Shown here in pieces: positions 1 through 6,595 of a DNA stretch of 6,595 nucleotides. The first letter of the stretch is position 1; each line of letters opens with the position of its first letter. Below the pieces are notes generated by a model that did no database searches, was not told where the DNA came from, and saw nothing but the letters and a program-made list of their open reading frames with translations. Origin of the DNA: Ramlibacter sp. (GTDB lineage: Bacteria; Pseudomonadota; Gammaproteobacteria; Burkholderiales; Burkholderiaceae_C); NCBI GenBank assembly GCA_026785815.1, contig JAJAZH010000164.1, positions 1 through 6,595 on the forward strand. The letters run 5' to 3'. Position numbers and translations under genes: made by a program.

Positions 1-281
1 GGCGCAGCAGCCGGAGCAGGAGGAGGCGGCGGCGGCGCAGCGCGAGGAGCGGCCTGGACCAGAGCGCCATCGCAACCGACCGCGGCGGTCGCCGGAGTCC
101 AGTTGGCATTGCGCCAGCACAATTCGTTGGTGCCGTTCTTCCAGACCAGTTCACCGGTGCCGTTTTGCCAGTTGTCGATCACGTTGCCGCCGTTGGCAGC
201 GGTCACACGTGTCTGGGCGACGGCTGTGGTTGCCAGCGCGACGGAGGCAAACAGCATCGCCACTTTGTTCAGTTTCTTCAT
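1..281 (-). CDS. ompA: OmpA-family outer-membrane protein, N-terminal part (runs off left edge)
   Basis: The visible 93 residues are the start of a betaproteobacterial OmpA-type protein, which sits in the outer membrane and normally tethers it to peptidoglycan through a C-terminal OmpA domain (outside this window). Residues 1-22 are a clear Sec signal peptide: positive MKKLNK, a hydrophobic core, and an AVA cleavage site before Gln23. The mature start carries the segment WKNGTNELCW (residues 47-56) with Cys55 and Cys70, which could form a disulfide. A Pro/Ala-rich linker with six consecutive prolines follows (residues 83-88). From family knowledge, this group has this short N-terminal module instead of the eight-stranded barrel of E. 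coli OmpA. The start is fixed by the signal peptide and by a strong Shine-Dalgarno GAGGAG at 286-291, four bases before the ATG; no other gene here has one as good. It is transcribed divergently from gyrA. The peptidoglycan-binding domain is inferred, not seen. Confidence 0.88.
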   Translation of the reverse strand, partial: MKKLNKVAMLFASVALATTAVAQTRVTAANGGNVIDNWQNGTGELVWKNGTNELCWRNANWTPATAAVGCDGALVQAAPRAAPPPPPPAPAAA

Positions 282-297
282 GGTTCTCCTCTTGGGG

Positions 298-319
298 AAA
301 AAGCCGCAGCCGCGCTGCG
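298..319 (-). terminator. Terminator-like hairpin plus U-run in the ompA leader
   Basis: Read on the minus strand, a perfect 6-bp GC-rich stem (CGCAGC / GCTGCG, 305-310 and 314-319, three-base loop) is followed two bases later by five T (298-302). This has the form of a short Rho-independent terminator, yet it lies between the proposed ompA promoter and its ribosome binding site, with the U-run only six bases before the Shine-Dalgarno sequence. It could be an attenuator, a weak pause site or simply an mRNA-stabilising hairpin. The stem is short, so efficient termination is uncertain. It cannot serve a gene upstream on the minus strand, because the next gene in that direction, gyrA, is on the other strand. 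Confidence 0.4.
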
Positions 320-349
320 TAAACACTACGTTTAAGGTGACCATCACCT
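305..349 (-). promoter_or_regulatory. Three abutting 15-nt hairpins in the ompA 5' leader
   Basis: Three perfect inverted repeats lie directly end to end with no spacer, each exactly 15 nt. They are 335-349 (AGGTGA, loop of 3, TCACCT), 320-334 (TAAAC, loop of 5, GTTTA) and 305-319 (CGCAGC, loop of 3, GCTGCG). In transcription order for ompA, a medium stem comes first, then a weak A/U stem, then a GC-rich stem with a U-run, then the Shine-Dalgarno sequence. A competing 4-bp pairing (CGTA 318-321 with TACG 327-330) would disrupt the second and third stems, so alternative folds are possible. Structured leaders that control ompA mRNA stability are known in enteric bacteria; a similar role here is inference. 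The first repeat is also symmetric enough to be a DNA operator. Confidence 0.5.
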
Positions 350-363
350 AAAGCGTCAAAGTT

Positions 364-391
364 ATTGTGCCACACGTCCTTACACAAACAA
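364..391 (-). promoter_or_regulatory. Putative sigma70-type ompA promoter
   Basis: On the minus strand, a -35-like TTGTTT (386-391) and a -10-like CACAAT (364-369) are separated by 16 bp. The first matches TTGACA at three positions and the second matches TATAAT at four. Transcription would start near 357 and give a leader of roughly 75 nt before the ompA ATG, which includes the three hairpins. The match is modest; it is the best pair I can see in the part of the intergenic region facing ompA. Confidence 0.45.
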
Positions 392-449
392 CGGTATCCG
401 GACGGGACGCCGTAGGACAAAAGCCCAAGAGCCCGCTTATGTTGCAGCT

Positions 450-478
450 TTGCGACAGCACGCGCCGCACCGTAAAAT
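450..478 (+). promoter_or_regulatory. Putative sigma70-type gyrA operon promoter
   Basis: TTGCGA (450-455, four of six consensus positions) and TAAAAT (473-478, five of six) are spaced by the ideal 17 bp. Transcription would begin near 485, giving a leader of about 30 nt before the gyrA ATG. The stretch just after the -10 (479-485) is fairly GC-rich. In other bacteria gyrase promoters respond to loss of supercoiling through the -10 and discriminator region, so this one may do the same, but that is inference. A short inverted repeat, ACCGT (469-473) with ACGGT (481-485), straddles the -10 box. No second gyrA promoter of similar quality is visible in 282-514. Confidence 0.6.
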
Positions 479-514
479 GGACGGTTTAGCCCCCCGGCCG
501 CCACTCCTCATTCC

Positions 515-3184
<2,670 letters not shown>

Positions 3185-3215
3185 GTCGGGATCGGGGACG
3201 GCAGCGGCAGGGTCC

Positions 3216-3230
3216 GCTGACGGGGTCAGC
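3216..3230 (+). promoter_or_regulatory. Perfect hairpin between gyrA and pheA
   Basis: GCTGAC (3216-3221), a GGG loop and GTCAGC (3225-3230) make a perfect 6-bp stem inside the 58-bp gyrA-pheA gap. It ends 12 bases before the pheA ATG and is followed by a T-rich stretch, ATTGCCTTTCTT, that is not a clean U-run. It could be a weak terminator or attenuator separating gyrA from the amino-acid genes, an mRNA processing or stability element, or a structure that limits access to the pheA start. A strong terminator is unlikely with this tail. Confidence 0.45.
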
Positions 3231-3242
3231 ATTGCCTTTCTT

Positions 3243-4334
3243 ATGAGCACAACAAGCAAAAATCTGGGCCAGTTGCGGACCGCGATCGACGAGGTGGATC
3301 GCGAGTTGTTGGCGCTGCTGAACCGCCGCGCCGGCTTCGCCAACGAAGTCGGCGAACTCAAGCGCGCCGAAGGCTCCACGGTGTTTCGGCCGGAGCGCGA
3401 GGCGCAGGTGATCAACGGCCTGCAGACGTCCAACGCCGGGCCTTTGAAAAACCAGAATGTCGCCACCATCTGGCGCGAAATCATGTCGGCCTGCCGGGCG
3501 CTGGAAGCGCCCCAGCGCGTCGCCTATCTCGGCCCCGCCGGCACCTTCAGCGAGCAGGCGGCCGTGCAGTTCTTCGGCTCCAGCATCGAGCACGTGCCCT
3601 GCGTCAACTTCGACGAGGTGTTCCACGCCGCCACCGCGGGCACGGCGGATTTCGGCGTGGTCCCGGTCGAGAACAACAGCGAAGGCGTGGTCACGCGGTC
3701 GCTCGACCTGTTGCTGCAATCGCCGCTGCACATCGTCGGCGAGATCAGCTTGCTGGTGCGACATCACCTGTTGCGCCTGTCGAACAGCCTGGAAGGGATC
3801 GAGGTGGTGCTGGCGCACCCGCAGGCGCTGGCCCAGTGCCAGGGCTGGTTGACCAAGCACCTGCCGAAGGCGCAACGGCAGGCCGTCTCCAGCAACGCGG
3901 AAGGTGCCAGGCTGGCGGCCACCAATCCGTCCTGGGCCGGTATCGCCAGCGAGCGAGCAGCCAGTGAATACGGCCTGCACGTCGCGACCCACGCGATCCA
4001 GGACGACGCCTTCAACCGCACCCGCTTCGCCGTGATCTGCCTGCCGCAGACACTGCGGGCGCCACAAGCCTCGGGGCGCGATTGCGTCAGCTTGATCGTC
4101 TCGGTGCCGAACCAGCCCGGCGCAGTCCACGACATCCTGGTACCGCTCAAGCAGCACGGGGTTTCCATGACGCGCTTCGAATCCCGCCCGGCTCGCTCCG
4201 GCCAGTGGGAATACTATTTCTACATCGACCTGCAAGGCCATCCCTCGCAGCCCCACGTGACGGCAGCCCTGAAAGACCTGCAGACGCTGTGCGCGTTCTA
4301 CAAGGTGCTGGGAACCTACCCGGTCGCAGAATGA
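3243..4334 (+). CDS. pheA: P-protein: chorismate mutase / prephenate dehydratase
   Basis: This cytoplasmic bifunctional enzyme converts chorismate to prephenate and then to phenylpyruvate, the precursor of phenylalanine. It is 363 residues, normal for the family. Residues 8-90 are an AroQ-type chorismate mutase domain, with Arg12, Arg29, Lys40, Arg52 and Glu53 aligning to active-site residues of the E. coli enzyme. Prephenate dehydratase follows, with YLGPAGTFSE (95-104), VENNSEG (142-148) and the catalytic Thr-Arg-Phe motif (260-262). An ACT domain (about 281-355) carries GAV (293-295) and ESRP (313-316), the phenylalanine-binding motifs, so feedback inhibition by phenylalanine is expected. 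I chose the ATG at 3243 because the family N-terminus begins there. The same frame stays open upstream to 3111 inside gyrA, but that part is Arg-rich and unlike the family. No clear Shine-Dalgarno is seen. The gene follows gyrA directly; the serC often found between them is absent. Confidence 0.96.
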   Translation: MSTTSKNLGQLRTAIDEVDRELLALLNRRAGFANEVGELKRAEGSTVFRPEREAQVINGLQTSNAGPLKNQNVATIWREIMSACRALEAPQRVAYLGPAGTFSEQAAVQFFGSSIEHVPCVNFDEVFHAATAGTADFGVVPVENNSEGVVTRSLDLLLQSPLHIVGEISLLVRHHLLRLSNSLEGIEVVLAHPQALAQCQGWLTKHLPKAQRQAVSSNAEGARLAATNPSWAGIASERAASEYGLHVATHAIQDDAFNRTRFAVICLPQTLRAPQASGRDCVSLIVSVPNQPGAVHDILVPLKQHGVSMTRFESRPARSGQWEYYFYIDLQGHPSQPHVTAALKDLQTLCAFYKVLGTYPVAE

Positions 4335-4387
4335 ATGCAGCGCTCCTATTTCCTGTCTGGCGGTTATGTTTGAACAACTCGGTCTGA
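4331..4387 (+). other. Bridging mini-ORFs at the pheA/tyrA junction
   Basis: An ATG at 4331 overlaps the pheA stop as ATGA and opens an 18-codon frame (MNAALLFPVWRLCLNNSV) ending at 4387, inside tyrA. A second ATG at 4335, directly after the pheA stop, opens a 12-codon frame (MQRSYFLSGGYV) whose stop at 4371-4373 lies just past the tyrA ATG at 4366. Either could hand terminating ribosomes from pheA to tyrA, which has only a poor and too-close purine stretch (4359-4363) as ribosome binding site. Neither peptide resembles a known leader, and such short frames often occur by chance, so these are recorded as possible coupling devices, not as genes. Confidence 0.2.
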
Positions 4388-5238
4388 TTGGTTGCGGCCT
4401 GATGGGCGGCTCGTTCGCGCTTGCGCTCAAGCGCGCCGGGCTGGTCAAGCGCGTGGTCGGCTATAGCAAGTCGCCCTCGACCACCGAACGGGCGCGCCAG
4501 ATGGGCGTGATCGACGTCGAGGCGCCGTCGGCCCTGCTCGCGGTCTCGGGCGCCGACATCGTGCTGCTGGCGGTGCCCGTCGCCGCCACCGAAGCGACTC
4601 TCAAGGCGATCCGGCACCTGGTCAACAGCGACATGCTGATCATGGACGTCGGCTCGACCAAGCGCGACGTCATCGATGCCGCGCGGCGCGTGCTGCGCGA
4701 CCATATCGGTTCGTTCGTCCCGTGCCACCCGATCACCGGCAAGGAAGTGTCGGGCGTCGAGCATTCGGACCCGGACCTGTATGCCGGCAAGACCGTGATC
4801 CTGACGCCGATCGAGCGCACCCAGGTCGCGCAGCTCAAGCGCGCGACCGAAGTCTGGCAGGCGCTCCAGTGCAACGTGATGCAGATGTCGCCCGAGGCGC
4901 ACGATGCCGCATTCGCCGCCGTCAGCCACCTGCCGCACCTGATCGCGTTCGCCCTCATGAACGGGATCACCGGCCAGCACAACGGCAAGGAATTCCTGTC
5001 GCTTGCCGGTCCCGGGTTTCGCGACTTCACCCGGATCGCCGCCAGCGATCCCAAGATGTGGCGCGACGTGCTGCTGGCCAACCGGCAGGAGCTGCTCGAC
5101 CAGTCGCAGACGTTCCAGCGTGCGCTACAGGCCATGGAGTTGATGATCACCAACAACAATGGCGAAGCGCTGGAAGCATCGATTGCCAGCGCCAGTCGGG
5201 CCCGGGCCGGCTGGCGCATGGGTCCCGGCAAAAAATGA
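4366..5238 (+). CDS. tyrA: Prephenate dehydrogenase (TyrA family)
   Basis: The enzyme oxidatively decarboxylates prephenate to 4-hydroxyphenylpyruvate, the tyrosine precursor; some family members also or instead use arogenate. At 290 residues it is a monofunctional form with no chorismate mutase or ACT domain. The N-terminal Rossmann fold has the glycine motif GCGLMG at residues 9-14. Other landmarks are DVGSTK (94-99), HPITGKEVSG with the likely catalytic His121, SHLPH (187-191), and AGPGFRDFTRIAASDP with Arg223, the conserved prephenate-binding arginine by analogy with the Aquifex enzyme. Cofactor preference (NAD or NADP) cannot be decided by eye. The ATG at 4366 gives the expected N-terminus (MFEQLGLIGCG). 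It starts 31 bp after pheA and competes with it for prephenate, so the pair sets the phenylalanine/tyrosine split. No regulatory domain is seen, so tyrosine feedback, if present, acts at the active site or elsewhere. Confidence 0.96.
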   Translation: MFEQLGLIGCGLMGGSFALALKRAGLVKRVVGYSKSPSTTERARQMGVIDVEAPSALLAVSGADIVLLAVPVAATEATLKAIRHLVNSDMLIMDVGSTKRDVIDAARRVLRDHIGSFVPCHPITGKEVSGVEHSDPDLYAGKTVILTPIERTQVAQLKRATEVWQALQCNVMQMSPEAHDAAFAAVSHLPHLIAFALMNGITGQHNGKEFLSLAGPGFRDFTRIAASDPKMWRDVLLANRQELLDQSQTFQRALQAMELMITNNNGEALEASIASASRARAGWRMGPGKK

Positions 5239-5257
5239 GACTGCCGGGGTCCTGATG
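5235..5257 (+). other. Six-codon bridge between the tyrA stop and aroA start
   Basis: The tyrA stop (TGA, 5236-5238) overlaps an ATG (5235-5237) as ATGA. That ATG opens a six-codon frame, MRLPGS, whose TGA (5253-5255) overlaps the aroA ATG (5255-5257) as TGATG. Both overlaps are classic termination-reinitiation arrangements, so the mini-ORF could relay ribosomes from tyrA to aroA, which otherwise has only a GGGG (5246-5249) as ribosome binding site. The mini-ORF also resembles, at 11 of 12 bases (5241-5252 against 5315-5326), the codons for the catalytic LPGS of aroA, possibly by chance. Function is inference. Confidence 0.25.
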
Positions 5258-6595
5258 TTCGCGACCGCCTTCCTGGACATTCCGCCACTGAGGAGTGCGC
5301 TGGGAACCGTCAGCCTGCCGGGCTCCAAAAGCATTTCCAATCGCGTGCTGTTGCTGGCGGCCCTGAGCGGCGGCACCACGACAGTCCACGACCTGCTCGA
5401 TTCCGACGACACCGGCGTGATGCTCGACGCCCTGCGCGCCCTGGGCTGCGGCGTCCGGCGCGAGTCCGGCGCAGTCGAGATCACCGGCCTGGACGGACGC
5501 CCGCCAGCAGCACCTGCCCGGTTGTTCCTGGGCAATGCGGGCACTGCAATGCGGCCCCTGACGGCGGCCCTGGCGCTGCTGGGGGGCGACTTCGAACTCA
5601 GTGGCGTGGCCCGGATGCACGAGCGGCCGATCGGCGACCTGGTCGACGCTTTGCGGCAATTGGGATGCAGCATCGACTACCTGGGCGCCGAGGGCTATCC
5701 GCCCCTGCGGATCGGGCAGCCGCAACTGAAGCTCGATGCGCCGATCCAGGTGCGAGGCGACGTCTCCAGCCAATTCCTCACGGCGCTGCTGATGGCGCTG
5801 CCGCTCATCGCGATCAATCGAGCCCCCAATCTTGGCGTGTCCTCGCTGCCCCCCGAGGCGGCACGCGATCTCGTGATCGAAGTCGTCGGCGAGCTGATTT
5901 CGCGGCCCTACATCGAAATCACGCTCAAGCTGCTGGAGCGTTTCGGTATCGCGGTGCGGCGTGAAGGCTGGACTCGCTTCACCATCGGCGCGGGCAGTCG
6001 CTATCAGTCCCCGGGCCAGATCCACGTCGAAGCCGACGCTTCGTCCGCCAGCTACTTCATTGCGCTGGGCGCGCTGGCCTGCGCCGCCGACGCGCCGCTG
6101 TGGGTGCAGGGAGTCGGGCTGGATTCGATCCAGGGCGACATCCGCTTCGTCGAGGCGGCGCGGCAGATGGGCGCCCGCATCACCGGCGAGACGAACGGAC
6201 TCTCGATCTCGCGCGGCGCCTGGCCGCTGAAGGCGATCGACCTGGATTGCAACCACATCCCTGATGCCGCGATGACGCTGGCCGTGATGGCGTTGTACGC
6301 CCAGGGCACGACGACTTTGCGCAACATCGCCAGCTGGCGGGTCAAGGAAACCGACCGGCTTGCCGCGATGGCGACCGAGTTGACCAAGCTCGGCGCCACG
6401 GTGGAGGAAGGCGCCGACTTCCTGCGCATCACGCCCCCCGATGGCCCTGCAACAGGCCGGGGCGGCTGGAAAGCTGCGTCGATCCACACCTACGACGACC
6501 ACCGGATCGCGATGTGCTTTTCGCTGGCGGCGTTCAACCCCGCCGGATTGCCGGTGCGCATCCTCGACCCGAGGTGCGTGGCCAAGACCTTCCCC
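5255..6595 (+). CDS. aroA: 3-phosphoshikimate 1-carboxyvinyltransferase (EPSP synthase), 3' end cut by window
   Basis: EPSP synthase joins shikimate-3-phosphate and phosphoenolpyruvate in the sixth step of the shikimate pathway. I translated it from 5255 to the right edge: 447 residues, uninterrupted. It ends in DPRCVAKTFP, where relatives have only a few residues more, so the gene is almost complete. Active-site features are all present: LPGSKSISNR with Lys25, Ser26 and Arg30; NAGTAMRPL (94-102) with Gly96, Thr97 and Pro101, the class I pattern normally glyphosate-sensitive; SSQ (171-173); catalytic Asp337 in NHIPDAAM; VKETDRL; and YDDHRIAM. Compared with E. coli there is a loop about 17 residues longer at roughly 187-203, rich in Pro, Ala and Ser. 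The ATG lies 16 bp after tyrA and its stop-proximal mini-ORF; no strong Shine-Dalgarno is present, so coupled translation is likely. In relatives cmk and rpsA usually follow aroA, beyond this window. Confidence 0.96.
   Translation, partial: MFATAFLDIPPLRSALGTVSLPGSKSISNRVLLLAALSGGTTTVHDLLDSDDTGVMLDALRALGCGVRRESGAVEITGLDGRPPAAPARLFLGNAGTAMRPLTAALALLGGDFELSGVARMHERPIGDLVDALRQLGCSIDYLGAEGYPPLRIGQPQLKLDAPIQVRGDVSSQFLTALLMALPLIAINRAPNLGVSSLPPEAARDLVIEVVGELISRPYIEITLKLLERFGIAVRREGWTRFTIGAGSRYQSPGQIHVEADASSASYFIALGALACAADAPLWVQGVGLDSIQGDIRFVEAARQMGARITGETNGLSISRGAWPLKAIDLDCNHIPDAAMTLAVMALYAQGTTTLRNIASWRVKETDRLAAMATELTKLGATVEEGADFLRITPPDGPATGRGGWKAASIHTYDDHRIAMCFSLAAFNPAGLPVRILDPRCVAKTFP

Noticed and set aside
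151..504. A 117-codon minus-strand frame across the ompA/gyrA intergenic region
   Set aside because: It overlaps the ompA signal-peptide coding region in another frame and includes both putative promoters; the ompA frame has the signal peptide and ribosome binding site.
3185..3242. Possible serC remnant between gyrA and pheA
   Set aside because: All three frames of the 58 bp were considered; nothing resembles phosphoserine aminotransferase and the gap is too short to hold a recognisable relic.
5147..6502. A 451-codon open frame on the minus strand opposite tyrA and aroA
   Set aside because: Antisense shadow of an intact, fully motif-bearing aroA; no recognisable domain and no Shine-Dalgarno or promoter evidence.

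Overview
This GC-rich window looks like a chromosomal core segment of a betaproteobacterium in the order Burkholderiales. Three things point there. The gene order is a divergent ompA followed by gyrA, pheA, tyrA and aroA. The ompA product has the short barrel-less N-terminus with a 'WKNGTNELCW' segment typical of that group. The GyrA, P-protein and EPSP synthase sequences read as betaproteobacterial throughout. A Comamonadaceae-like or neighbouring lineage is my best guess, from memory of protein sequences only.

Layout: positions 1-281 (minus strand) hold the start of an OmpA-family outer-membrane protein that runs off the left edge. Positions 282-514 are a 233-bp divergent control region. 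It holds an ompA promoter with an unusual leader of three abutting 15-nt hairpins, the last resembling a Rho-independent terminator, and a good sigma70-type promoter for gyrA. On the plus strand follow gyrA (515-3184), pheA (3243-4334), tyrA (4366-5238) and aroA (5255 to the right edge, probably lacking only its last few codons). The gaps between these four genes are 58, 31 and 16 bp, so they probably form one transcription unit.

How the genes fit together: pheA (chorismate to prephenate to phenylpyruvate), tyrA (prephenate to 4-hydroxyphenylpyruvate) and aroA (EPSP, two steps before chorismate) are an aromatic amino-acid block attached behind DNA gyrase subunit A. In many Burkholderiales serC lies between gyrA and pheA, and some also carry a hisC-type aminotransferase between pheA and tyrA. 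Neither is present here. GyrA has Gln instead of Ser/Thr at the main quinolone-contact position 83.

I see no mobile element, CRISPR array, tRNA, rRNA or new multi-gene system. The observations most worth checking are small-scale: the triple-hairpin ompA leader, the missing serC, GyrA Gln83, the gyrA-pheA hairpin, mini-ORFs bridging the pheA/tyrA and tyrA/aroA junctions, and the lack of clear Shine-Dalgarno sequences across the operon.
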